38,105 nucleotides of DNA, taken from contig JAJYVT010000027.1 of assembly GCA_021791845.1 (NCBI GenBank), forward strand, positions 1 through 38,105. The letters run 5' to 3'. Made by a program: the position numbers and the translations under genes. This document shows positions 12,202-19,388 of this stretch, piece by piece; position 1 is the first letter of the stretch, and every line of letters begins with the position of its first letter. Source of the stretch: Actinomycetes bacterium. GTDB lineage: Bacteria; Actinomycetota; Acidimicrobiia; Acidimicrobiales; RAAP-2. The notes beneath the pieces were generated by a model. That model saw only the letters and a list, made by a program, of their open reading frames with translations. It did no database searches and was not told the origin of the DNA.

Positions 12202-12231
12202 CGTGCACGGGGGCGGGCATCCGCCCGCACG
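12202..12231 (-). promoter_or_regulatory. hairpin in icd 5' leader region
   Basis: An inverted repeat pairs GGGCGG (12211-12216) with CCGCCC (12221-12226) around a 4-nt loop. It extends through a 4-nt bulge to CGTGC (12202-12206) with GCACG (12227-12231), giving 11 pairs in total. It ends 16 nt before the icd start codon, close to the GGAGG. A role in icd translation is possible but unproven. Confidence 0.35.
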
Positions 12232-12313
12232 TCCCCAAGGACACCACCGGCCCACGGAGCGCTGCAACCCGGCGGGCCGGATCCGCCGGTTTCAGTTCGG
12301 CGACGGCCGAGCG

Positions 12314-12319
12314 TAACGT
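12314..12319 (+). promoter_or_regulatory. putative mdh -10 element, leaderless type
   Basis: TAACGT ends 7 nt before the mdh ATG at 12327. The intervening GTTGGTGGC-like bases hold no clear ribosome binding site at a useful distance. Confidence 0.45.
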
Positions 12320-12326
12320 TGGTGGC

Positions 12327-13337
12327 ATGACCTCGAAATCTCCCCTCCACGTCACCGTCACCGGCGCCGCCGGCCAGATCGGGTACTCGCTCCTCTTCCG
12401 CATCGCCTCGGGCCAGCTCCTGGGCGAGGACCAGCCCGTGGTCCTCCGCCTGCTCGAGATCGAGCCGGCGATGAAGGCGCTCGAGGGCGTGGTGATGGAG
12501 CTGGACGACTGCGCCTTCCCCCTCGTCCACGACATCGTCGCCACGTCGGACCTGAAGACGGCCTTCGACGGCGTGTCCTGGGCGCTCCTGGTCGGGTCGA
12601 TCCCCCGCAAGGCGGGCATGGAACGCGGCGACCTGTTGAAGGTGAACGGCGGCATCTTCGGCCCGCAGGGCCAGGCCATCGAGGCCCACGCCGCCTCGGA
12701 CGTGCGCGTGCTGGTGGTGGGGAACCCCTGCAACACCAACTGCCTCATCGCCCGCTCCAACGCCCCGTCGGTGCCGGCCGATCGCTGGTTCTCGATGACG
12801 CGGCTGGACGAGAACCGGGCCAAGACCCAGCTGGCCCACCGGGCCGGCGCCGCAGTTGCCGACGTCACCTGCATGGCCATCTGGGGCAACCACTCGGCGA
12901 CCCAGTTCCCCGACTTCGGCAACGCCCGCATCGGGGGCCGGGCGGTGCCCGAGGTGGTCTCGGACCGGGCGTGGCTCGAGGGTGAGTTCCTCACCACCGT
13001 CCAGAAGCGGGGCGCCGCCATCATCGACGCCCGGGGGGCGTCGTCGGCCGCCTCGGCCGCCAACGCGGCGATCGACACCGTGCGCAGCCTGCGGTCCGCC
13101 ACGCCCGAGGGCGAGTGGTTCTCGGTGGCGGTGCCGAGCAGCGGCCAGTACGGGCGGCCGGAGGGGCTCCAGTTCGGCTTCCCGGTCGTGGCGGACGGGG
13201 CGGGCGGCTGGTCCGTCGTGGAGGGGCTCTCCCACGACGCCTTCGCCGAGGAGCGGATCCGGATCACCACCGACGAGCTCCTGGGGGAGCGGCGCGAGGT
13301 GGAGGAGATGGGCCTCCTGGGCCCGGCGGCCGCCTAG
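12327..13337 (+). CDS. mdh: malate dehydrogenase
   Basis: NAD-dependent malate/oxaloacetate interconversion in the TCA cycle; 336 aa, belonging to the larger cytosolic-type MDH group found in actinobacteria. The Rossmann glycine motif is GAAGQIGY, the acidic residue that selects NAD is in LRLLEIEP, and the catalytic His is H189 in IWGNHSATQ. The mobile-loop substrate arginines lie in [13 protein letters not shown], and [10 protein letters not shown] is the family NPxNTN segment. The ATG at 12327 is the usual start. Divergent from icd, and about 45 nt from the convergent gene at 13383, with an inverted repeat spanning its stop codon. Confidence 0.96.
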   Translation: MTSKSPLHVTVTGAAGQIGYSLLFRIASGQLLGEDQPVVLRLLEIEPAMKALEGVVMELDDCAFPLVHDIVATSDLKTAFDGVSWALLVGSIPRKAGMERGDLLKVNGGIFGPQGQAIEAHAASDVRVLVVGNPCNTNCLIARSNAPSVPADRWFSMTRLDENRAKTQLAHRAGAAVADVTCMAIWGNHSATQFPDFGNARIGGRAVPEVVSDRAWLEGEFLTTVQKRGAAIIDARGASSAASAANAAIDTVRSLRSATPEGEWFSVAVPSSGQYGRPEGLQFGFPVVADGAGGWSVVEGLSHDAFAEERIRITTDELLGERREVEEMGLLGPAAA

Positions 13338-13345
13338 CCGCCGGG
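13322..13345. terminator. possible hairpin terminator at mdh stop
   Basis: CCCGGCGG (13322-13329) and CCGCCGGG (13338-13345) form a perfect 8-bp stem around an 8-nt loop that contains the mdh stop codon. There is no T-tract, so it is at best a GC-rich, U-less terminator between the convergent genes. Confidence 0.35.
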
Positions 13346-13382
13346 GGGCGCCGGGGGGCGTCGGGCCGACCGCAGGGGCGGG

Positions 13383-13604
13383 TCAGACGGTGGGGGCCGC
13401 CCTCCGGTCGTCCACCTCGATCCCGGCGGTGGTGAGGAAGCGGAGCTTCTTCACGAGCGTGTTCCGCCAGACGACCATCTCGGCATCGAAATGCGAGCGG
13501 TTCCCTTCCTCGCACGCGTGCTCGACCTCGTCGAACGCCGCGTCCTCGGCGTCCAGGAGCTCGCGGTACCGCAGAAGGAAGTGGTCGTCGATCGGCTGGT
13601 TCAC
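13383..13604 (-). CDS. small hypothetical acidic protein
   Basis: A 73-aa protein I do not recognise. It is largely helical by composition (LLRYRELLDAEDAAFDEVEHACEE region), acidic in its first half and more basic around WRNTLVKKLRFL; no membrane segment or signal peptide. The GTG start at 13604 has GGGAGG 6 nt upstream, which is one of the clearer ribosome binding sites in this region. It is the last gene on the sdh strand, 58 nt after the SCP2-like gene, so it may be part of the same transcript. Function unknown; the good ribosome binding site and lack of overlap with other genes make it likely to be real. Confidence 0.6.
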   Translation of the reverse strand: MNQPIDDHFLLRYRELLDAEDAAFDEVEHACEEGNRSHFDAEMVVWRNTLVKKLRFLTTAGIEVDDRRAAPTV

Positions 13605-13662
13605 AGCACGCCTCCCATTCCGACGGGGCCCGGTCGTCGCGGGCCGGTCACCCAGAGATTAC

Positions 13663-14043
13663 CTAGGTCGTCGTCCGCTCGGACAGGCCTTCGAGCCGGC
13701 CGGCCGCCTCCGCCAGGATCACCTGGCCCCTCACCAGGACGGACAGGTCGCCACGCACCTTCACCCGGCCGGCGGCCAGCAGCTGGGCGGGGTCGAGCTC
13801 GCCCCGGGCCAGGGCGGCGGCGTCCGCGTAGCCGACCGAGACCGTCACCTCGGGCGCGGGCTGGTCGGGCGGGTCGAGCTCCATGCGCACCGTGCCGCCC
13901 TCGGCGCTGAGGCCCACCCGCAGCGTGCCCTCCGGGCCGTCGTGGACGACTTGGAGCATGCGGAAGGAGACGCCGGTGCCGGCCTCCACACCGGCCACGG
14001 CCTCGTTGAACGCCGCCACCCACTCGGGGGAGTAGAGGCGCAC
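13663..14043 (-). CDS. SCP2-like sterol-carrier domain protein
   Basis: A 126-aa protein resembling the SCP2 lipid-binding fold. The N-terminus RLYSPEWVAAFNEAVAG, the alternating strands (TLRVGLSAE, TVRMELD, VTVSVGYADAAALARGELDP) and the closing VKVRGDLSVLVRG follow the order seen in freestanding SCP2 proteins, where a hydrophobic tunnel binds acyl or sterol-like lipids. Similar sequences are often annotated as putative sterol carrier or SCP2 superfamily proteins; ligand and role are unknown. GTG at 14043 is the start. It lies 46 nt downstream of sdhB on the same strand. A link to membrane lipids or quinone supply for succinate dehydrogenase is tempting but only contextual. Confidence 0.7.
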   Translation of the reverse strand: MRLYSPEWVAAFNEAVAGVEAGTGVSFRMLQVVHDGPEGTLRVGLSAEGGTVRMELDPPDQPAPEVTVSVGYADAAALARGELDPAQLLAAGRVKVRGDLSVLVRGQVILAEAAGRLEGLSERTTT

Positions 14044-14089
14044 CGTCAGGAGCCGGCGCCGGCCGGCGGACCGGTGGGGCGGCGGCGCC

Positions 14090-14899
14090 TCACGGTGCAG
14101 TGGCCGCGGCCTCGTCCGGCGTCCGCTTGCGCCGGCGCAGGATCTTGCGACCGAGCCAGGCCACCGGGTCGTAGGAGGCGTCGACCACGCGCTCTTTCAT
14201 CGGGATGATGGCGTTGTCGGTGATCTTGATGTGCTCCGGGCAGACCTCGGTGCAGCACTTGGTGATGTTGCACAGGCCGAGCCCCATGCGCTGGCGGACG
14301 AGCTCCCGCCGGTCGTTCGTGTCGAGCGGGTGCATCTCGAGCTCGGCATAGCGGATGAAGAACCGCGGCCCGGCGTAGTGCTGCTTGTTCTCCTCGTGGT
14401 CGCGGATGACGTGGCAGACGTCCTGGCAGAGGAAGCACTCGATGCACTTGCGGAACTCCTGGCCCCGCTGCACGTCCACCTGCTGCATCCGGTAGCCGTC
14501 GGGCGGCGGGGGCGGCGGGGCGAACGCCGGCACCCGCTTGGCCACCTCGAAGTTGAACGAGACGTCGGTGACGAGGTCCCGGAGGATGGGGAACGTCCGC
14601 ATCGGGGTGACGGTGATCGGGCCCTCGGGGAGCTCGTCCACCCGGGTCATGCACATGAGGCGCGGCTTGCCGTTGATCTCCGAGGAGCACGAGCCGCACT
14701 TGCCCGCCTTGCAGTTCCAGCGACAGGCGAGGTCGGGGGCCAGGGTCGCCTGGATGCGATGGACCACGTCCAGCACCACCTCGCCGTCCTGGGCCGGGAG
14801 GGTGTAGTCGACCAGCTCGCCGCCGGCGGGGTCCCCCCGCCAGACGCGCAGGGTGACCGTGGCGTCGGCCGCGGTCGGTGCCGGGGTGGGGTCCGTCAT
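14090..14899 (-). CDS. sdhB: succinate dehydrogenase iron-sulfur subunit
   Basis: Electron-transfer subunit of respiratory complex II, 269 aa. The N-terminal ferredoxin domain binds [2Fe-2S] through CKAGKCGSC and a downstream Cys in PRLMC. The C-terminal domain has CIECFLCQDVC and CNITKCCTEVCPEH for the [4Fe-4S] and [3Fe-4S] centres. The first of these ends CH rather than the common CP. A Pro-rich stretch (FAPPPPPPDG) links the domains. The start ATG at 14899 overlaps the sdhA TGA by one base (TGATG), so the two are translationally coupled. Sequence style and length resemble the Sdh1-type enzyme of mycobacteria more than the E. coli type; that is judgement from memory. Confidence 0.94.
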   Translation of the reverse strand: MTDPTPAPTAADATVTLRVWRGDPAGGELVDYTLPAQDGEVVLDVVHRIQATLAPDLACRWNCKAGKCGSCSSEINGKPRLMCMTRVDELPEGPITVTPMRTFPILRDLVTDVSFNFEVAKRVPAFAPPPPPPDGYRMQQVDVQRGQEFRKCIECFLCQDVCHVIRDHEENKQHYAGPRFFIRYAELEMHPLDTNDRRELVRQRMGLGLCNITKCCTEVCPEHIKITDNAIIPMKERVVDASYDPVAWLGRKILRRRKRTPDEAAATAP

Positions 14900-16713
14900 C
14901 AGTGTCCTTCCTCGAGCAGCGCCTGGAGCTCCGCCGGCATGGCCGGCAAGGGCTCCGCCGAGATCTGGATGGGAGCGGCGTAGCCCCGCTCCCCGGTCTG
15001 CCGCTGGACGAAGTTGACCTTGCCCAGCTCGGGATCGGGTCCCGGGTAGTCGTCGCGGGTGTGGCCGCCGCGGCTCTCCTTGCGCGCCAGCGCCCCCTGG
15101 GCGATGGCGGTCGAGACCGTGAGCAGCGACGGCAGGTCGGTGGCCAGGTTCCAGCCCGGGTTGTAGGAGCGGCCCCCGGCCACGTGCACCTTGCCGGCCC
15201 GCTCCCGCAGCTCGCCCAGCTTCTCCAGCGCCTGCTCCAGCTCCGGGCCGTTGCGGATGATCCCCACCAGTGCCTGCATGGTGGTCTGGAGGTCGCGGTG
15301 CAGGTCGTAGGGGTTCTCGCCGCCGTCGCGCTCGAAGGGTGCGACGGCCTCGGCCACCACCGCGTCCACCTGGGCCGGGTCCGCCGCGGGCTCGCCCGCT
15401 CGGCCCTCGGCGAAGTCGGCGGCGCCCATGCCCGCCCGGCGGCCGAAGACGAGGAGGTCCGAGAGCGAGTTGCCGCCGAGCCGGTTGGCGCCGTGCATGC
15501 CGCCGGCAACCTCGCCGGCGGCGAAGAGGCCCGGCACCGTGGCGGCCTGCGTCTCGGGGTGGACCCGGACCCCGCCCATCATGTAGTGGCAGGTGGGGCC
15601 GACCTCCATCGGCTCGGCGGTGATGTCGACGCCGGCCAGCTCCATGAACTGGTGGTACATGGACGGCAGGCGCCGCCGGATGTAGTCGGCGGACCGGCGG
15701 CTGGCGATGTCGAGGAACACCCCGCCGTGGGGGCTGCCCCGACCGGCCTTCACCTCCGAGTTGATGGCGCGGGCCACCTCGTCCCGGGGGAGGAGGTCGG
15801 GGGTGCGCCGGTTGTTGGCGTGGTCCTCGTACCAGGCGTCCGCCTCCTCCTCCGTCTCGGCGGTCTCGGCCCGGAACATCTCGGGGATGTAGTCGAACAT
15901 GAAGCGCCGGCCCTCGCTGTTCTTGAGGGCCCCGCCGTCGCCGCGGACGCCCTCGGTCACGAGCAGGCCGCGCACCGACAGCGGCCAGACCATGCCGGTG
16001 GGGTGGAACTGCACGCACTCCATCTCGATCACGTCGGCGCCGGCCCACATGGCCATGGCGTGGCCGTCGCCGGTCGACTCCCACGAGTTGGAGGTGTACG
16101 TGTAGCAGCGGCCGATCGAGCCGGTGGCCAGCACCACCGCCTTGGACTCGAAGACCACGATGTCGCCCGAGGCCCGCCAGTAGCCGACGGCGCCCGAGAC
16201 GGCGCCCGAGTCGTCCGTCAGGAGGCGGAGGACCTTGCACTCCATGAAGACGTCGATCCCGAGGGACACGGCCCGCTGCTGGAGGGTGCGGATGAGCTCG
16301 AGCCCGGTGCGGTCGCCGACGTGGGCCAGGCGGGCGTAGCGGTGGCCGCCGAAGTCGCGCTGGGTGATCCGGCCGTCGGGCGTCCGGTCGAAGAGGGCGC
16401 CCCACGCCTCGAGCTCGTGCACCCGGTCGGGGGCCTCCTGGGCGTGCAGCTGGGCCATGCGCCACTGGTTGAGGTACTTGCCGCCGCGCATGGTGTCGCG
16501 GAAGTGCACCTGCCAGTTGTCCTCGGGGTAGACGTTGCCCATGGCGGCGGCGACGCCCCCCTCGGCCATGACCGTGTGGGCCTTGCCCAGCAGGGACTTG
16601 CAGACGAGGGCCGTGCGCAGGCCGCGCTCGTGCGCCTCGATGGCGGCCCGCAACCCGGCGCCGCCGGCGCCGATGACGATCACGTCGTAGCGGTGGGACT
16701 CGTTCTCGGGCAT
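14899..16713 (-). CDS. sdhA: succinate dehydrogenase flavoprotein subunit
   Basis: Catalytic subunit oxidising succinate to fumarate; 604 aa. FAD binds at the N-terminal Rossmann motif GAGGAG (residues 15-20), and His46 in KAHTVMAEGG is at the position of the covalent flavin attachment. Active-site segments include QFHPTGM, EGVRGDGGAL, a CHYMMGGVRV loop and GANRLGGNSLSD. The C-terminus is the helical capping domain found in the family. ATG at 16713 has GAGG about 6 nt upstream and gives a normal N-terminus. It is separated from sdhC by 8 nt and overlaps sdhB by one base, so sdhCAB is one operon. Confidence 0.96.
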   Translation of the reverse strand: MPENESHRYDVIVIGAGGAGLRAAIEAHERGLRTALVCKSLLGKAHTVMAEGGVAAAMGNVYPEDNWQVHFRDTMRGGKYLNQWRMAQLHAQEAPDRVHELEAWGALFDRTPDGRITQRDFGGHRYARLAHVGDRTGLELIRTLQQRAVSLGIDVFMECKVLRLLTDDSGAVSGAVGYWRASGDIVVFESKAVVLATGSIGRCYTYTSNSWESTGDGHAMAMWAGADVIEMECVQFHPTGMVWPLSVRGLLVTEGVRGDGGALKNSEGRRFMFDYIPEMFRAETAETEEEADAWYEDHANNRRTPDLLPRDEVARAINSEVKAGRGSPHGGVFLDIASRRSADYIRRRLPSMYHQFMELAGVDITAEPMEVGPTCHYMMGGVRVHPETQAATVPGLFAAGEVAGGMHGANRLGGNSLSDLLVFGRRAGMGAADFAEGRAGEPAADPAQVDAVVAEAVAPFERDGGENPYDLHRDLQTTMQALVGIIRNGPELEQALEKLGELRERAGKVHVAGGRSYNPGWNLATDLPSLLTVSTAIAQGALARKESRGGHTRDDYPGPDPELGKVNFVQRQTGERGYAAPIQISAEPLPAMPAELQALLEEGH

Positions 16714-16721
16714 GAGGTTCC

Positions 16722-17546
16722 TCAGAAGATCTTGGGATCGGTGATCACGCCGCTGGCGACCAGCCGGACGTAGAGGTCCGTGAAGGCCACGAACACGAGG
16801 CTGGCCCATGCGAACTGCATGTGCCGGGCGTTGAGCGGCGTCAACAGCTTCCACACCCGGTGGCGCAGGGGATGTCGGGAGAACGACCGCACGTTCCCCC
16901 CGCACAGGTGCCGGCAGGCATGGCAGGAGATGCTGTAGAGCCACAGCAGGACGGCGTTCACGCACAGCACCAGGGTCCCGACGCTGAACCCGATCCCTCC
17001 GGCGCCCGGCATCCGGAAGGCCATGACGGCGTCGATCGTGAGGATGACGTTGAAGATCAGGCCGATGAGGAAGAAGTACCGGTGGATGTTCTGGAGGATG
17101 AGCGGGAACCGGGACTCGCCGGTGTAGCGGCGGTGGCCGTCGGCCACGGCGCAGTTGGGGGGCGACTGCCAGAAGCCCCGGTAGTAGGCGCGGCGGTAGT
17201 AGTAGCAGGTGAGCCGGAACCCGAGCGGACCGCCCATCACGATGAGGGCCGGGGTGATGTGCCACCACGAGGCCACCACCGTGGTGCCCACCGAGCCCGG
17301 GACGCAGCTGGCGGCGATGCAGGGCGAGTAGAAGGGCGAGATCAGGTCCCGGTGCAGCGTCGCGCCGACGTAGTAGTCCTTGTTCACGAAGATCGCCCAC
17401 GTCGAGTAGACGATGAAGGCCGTGAGGATCGTGACGGTGACGAGCGGCTGGAGCCACCACCGGTCCTGCCGGAGCGTGGGCGCGCTGGGCCCGCCTCTGG
17501 TCCCCCCGATGACAACCGGGGTGGCCGTTGCGTTGTCTACCGTCAC
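16722..17546 (-). CDS. sdhC: succinate dehydrogenase membrane anchor, Sdh1-like
   Basis: A 274-aa integral membrane protein with about five hydrophobic segments (for example around WLQPLVTVTILTAFIVYS, ALIVMGGPLGF, FFLIGLIFNVILTI, LVLCVNAVLLWLY and FAWASLVFVAFTDLY). It anchors SdhAB and passes electrons to menaquinone. Cys and His residues are prominent at segment ends: SPCIAASC, CAVADGHRRY, SCHACRHLC. The size and this pattern recall the mycobacterial Sdh1 anchor, for which a Rieske-type [2Fe-2S] centre in the membrane has been reported instead of haem; whether that holds here is inference. The longer upstream reading frame is rejected: GTG at 17546 has AAGGAGG 5 nt upstream. It is the first gene of the operon, with a putative -10 about 45 nt further upstream. 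Confidence 0.85.
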   Translation of the reverse strand: MTVDNATATPVVIGGTRGGPSAPTLRQDRWWLQPLVTVTILTAFIVYSTWAIFVNKDYYVGATLHRDLISPFYSPCIAASCVPGSVGTTVVASWWHITPALIVMGGPLGFRLTCYYYRRAYYRGFWQSPPNCAVADGHRRYTGESRFPLILQNIHRYFFLIGLIFNVILTIDAVMAFRMPGAGGIGFSVGTLVLCVNAVLLWLYSISCHACRHLCGGNVRSFSRHPLRHRVWKLLTPLNARHMQFAWASLVFVAFTDLYVRLVASGVITDPKIF

Positions 17547-17590
17547 GACGACCTCCTTCGCCGGGCAGGCTCGGCCCGGCACCGCAGGGC

Positions 17591-17596
17591 ACTGTA
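17591..17596 (-). promoter_or_regulatory. putative sdhC -10 element
   Basis: On the minus strand the sequence reads TACAGT, the same hexamer as before guaB3. It predicts a leader of about 38 nt that includes the AAGGAGG of sdhC. A TTGGTC about 19 nt further upstream could be a poor -35. Confidence 0.45.
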
Positions 17597-17602
17597 TTGC
17601 CA

Positions 17603-17615
17603 CCCCTGCCAGGGG
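17603..17615. promoter_or_regulatory. CCCCT-GCC-AGGGG inverted repeat in sdh promoter
   Basis: A short perfect inverted repeat lies between the putative -35 and -10 of the sdh operon, a position where a regulator would block polymerase. It could equally be chance in GC-rich DNA. Confidence 0.3.
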
Positions 17616-17690
17616 GACCAACTGGGCGACGTCCATCGTCGCGCACGGCGCCCGTGCGGACGTCCATCCGGCGTTGGCGGGGTAGGGACG

Positions 17691-17747
17691 AGGCAGCGAC
17701 GCGGCAGAGGTGAGGCAGCGGCGCGATCGGGGCCCGGCAGCGGCGCG
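17691..17747 (+). promoter_or_regulatory. three 13-bp direct repeats at 22-bp spacing
   Basis: AGGCAGCGACGCG (17691-17703), AGGCAGCGGCGCG (17713-17725) and CGGCAGCGGCGCG (17735-17747) recur with an exact 22-bp period, about two helical turns. The last copy ends directly before where the -35 of the moxR gene should lie. This is the arrangement expected for an activator binding cooperatively on one DNA face. Confidence 0.5.
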
Positions 17748-17770
17748 GGGGTCGGCGAGAGGTGCCCAAT

Positions 17771-17776
17771 TAGGCT
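17771..17776 (+). promoter_or_regulatory. putative moxR -10 element, leaderless type
   Basis: TAGGCT ends 6 nt before the ATG at 17783, so transcription would start at the initiation codon. The local AATTAG stretch stands out in very GC-rich surroundings. Confidence 0.5.
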
Positions 17777-17782
17777 CGGCCC

Positions 17783-19321
17783 ATGTCCGCCGAACCCCTC
17801 CCGCCGGACCCGTCGGCCGGGCCCGGCGCACGCCGCGAACCGGGCGCCCGGGGCCCAGCCGCGCCCCCCGGTGCCGCCGCGCCGAGCGGCCGGGCCACCC
17901 CGCCCGGCCATCCCCCCTCCGGCCTGCCCCGGACGCTGGGCGCCCTGCGGGCCTCGGGATGGCAGTCGACCTCGGTGGCCGACGAGCTGCGCCGCAACGT
18001 CTCGGCCCGCATCACCGCCGGCCAGCCCGTGGTCGAGGGGGTGCTCGGCTTCGACGACACCGTCGTGCCCCAGCTCGAGAACGCCCTGCTGGCCGGGCAC
18101 GACGTCATCCTGCTGGGCGAGCGGGGCCAGGCCAAGACCCGCATCATCCGCGGTCTGGTGTCCCTCCTGGACGAGTGGCTCCCCGTCGTCGCCGGGTCGG
18201 AGATCAACGACGACCCGTACCACCCGACCTCGCGCTACGCGCGGCTCCGGCTGGCCGAGGAGGGGGACGACACGCCGATCGACTGGGTCCACCGCTCGGA
18301 CCGCTACGGCGAGAAGCTGGCGACGCCCGACACGTCGATCGCCGACCTGATCGGCGAGGTGGACCCGATCAAGGTGGCCGAGGGCCGCTACCTCTCCGAC
18401 GAGCTCACCCTCCACTACGGGCTGGTGCCCAGGGTGAACCGGGGCATCTTCGCCGTGAACGAGCTGCCGGACCTGGCCGAGCGGATCCAGGTCGGCCTGC
18501 TCAACGTGCTCGAGGAGCGCGACGTCCAGATCCGGGGCCACCGCGTCCGCCTGCCCCTCGACGTGATGCTCGTGGCCACGGCCAACCCCGAGGACTACAC
18601 CAACCGGGGCCGCATCATCACCCCGCTGAAGGACCGCTTCGGCGCCCAGATCCGCACGCACTACCCCCGTGACGTGGCCACCGAGGTGGCGGTCATGCAG
18701 TCCGAGGCGGCGGTGCCGGGGGGCGTGCCGGTCACGGTGCCCGGCTACCTGGAGGAGGTGGTGGCCGAGCTCAGCCAGCTCGCCCGGCGCAGCGCGCACC
18801 TCAACCAGCGCAGCGGGGTGTCGGTGCGCCTCAGCATCGCCAACTACGAGACCCTGGTGGCCAACGCCCGGCGGCGCGCTCTTCGGACCCGGGAGCCGGA
18901 CGCGGTGGCCCGGGTGAGCGACCTCGGCTCGCTCGTGAGCTCCACGCAGGGCAAGGTCGAGGTCGAGGCGCTGGAGGAGGGGCGGGAGGGCGAGGTCATC
19001 GCCCAGCTCGTCGCCGCCGCCGTCCTCGCCGTCTACCGCCGGCGCGCCCCGCTGTCCGACCCGAGCGCCGTGGTGGCCGATTTCGGCCCCGACACCGTGG
19101 TCCACACCGGCGACGACCTGCCCTCGGCCGAGTACCTGGCCGCCCTGCGGGAGGTGCCGGGGCTGGAGGCGCCGGCGCGCGCCCTCGCCGGCCCGGCCGC
19201 CGGGGAGTCGCCGGCGGCGCTGGCGGCAGCGGTCGAGTTCATCCTGGAGGGCCTGCACCTGACCAAGCGCCTGAACAAGGACGCCTCGGGCCCGAGGGCC
19301 CTCTACCGCACGCGCCGATGA
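17783..19321 (+). CDS. MoxR/BchI-type AAA+ ATPase
   Basis: A 512-aa ATPase of the MoxR / magnesium chelatase subunit I group. The first 50 residues are a Pro/Ala/Gly-rich disordered tail. Walker A is GERGQAKT (about 112-119), Walker B region GIFAVNELPDL, sensor 1 VATANPEDYTNRG, and an arginine-containing PLKDRFG follows. The C-terminal third is a helical lid. Proteins of this group partner with VWA-domain proteins to insert metal cofactors or remodel protein complexes; the client here is unknown. The adjacent VWA gene on the same strand supports a pair. Genes for cobalamin, chlorophyll or CO dehydrogenase are absent from the window, so a chelatase name is not justified. The start has a leaderless promoter and upstream phased repeats. 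Confidence 0.85.
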   Translation: MSAEPLPPDPSAGPGARREPGARGPAAPPGAAAPSGRATPPGHPPSGLPRTLGALRASGWQSTSVADELRRNVSARITAGQPVVEGVLGFDDTVVPQLENALLAGHDVILLGERGQAKTRIIRGLVSLLDEWLPVVAGSEINDDPYHPTSRYARLRLAEEGDDTPIDWVHRSDRYGEKLATPDTSIADLIGEVDPIKVAEGRYLSDELTLHYGLVPRVNRGIFAVNELPDLAERIQVGLLNVLEERDVQIRGHRVRLPLDVMLVATANPEDYTNRGRIITPLKDRFGAQIRTHYPRDVATEVAVMQSEAAVPGGVPVTVPGYLEEVVAELSQLARRSAHLNQRSGVSVRLSIANYETLVANARRRALRTREPDAVARVSDLGSLVSSTQGKVEVEALEEGREGEVIAQLVAAAVLAVYRRRAPLSDPSAVVADFGPDTVVHTGDDLPSAEYLAALREVPGLEAPARALAGPAAGESPAALAAAVEFILEGLHLTKRLNKDASGPRALYRTRR

Positions 19322-19388
19322 CGGTCCCGGCCCGCGCCCGCCGGCCGTGACCGCGTCGGCTCCCGACCGGGGCCGGGCCGACCGGTGA
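19318..19388 (+). other. two overlapping mini-ORFs joining moxR to the VWA gene
   Basis: The moxR stop overlaps an ATG (ATGA at 19318). This opens a 10-codon frame ending at TGA 19348-19350, which overlaps a GTG at 19347. That second frame of 13 codons ends at TGA 19386-19388, overlapping the GTG start of the VWA gene at 19385. A ribosome re-initiating at each overlap could cross the 63-nt gap without releasing. NTGA overlaps are cheap by chance, so this is suggestive only. Confidence 0.3.

Noticed and set aside
17547..17831. N-terminal extension of sdhC and a further upstream start
   Set aside because: The extension crosses the putative promoter and repeats; a strong AAGGAGG serves GTG 17546 and gives the normal family length.
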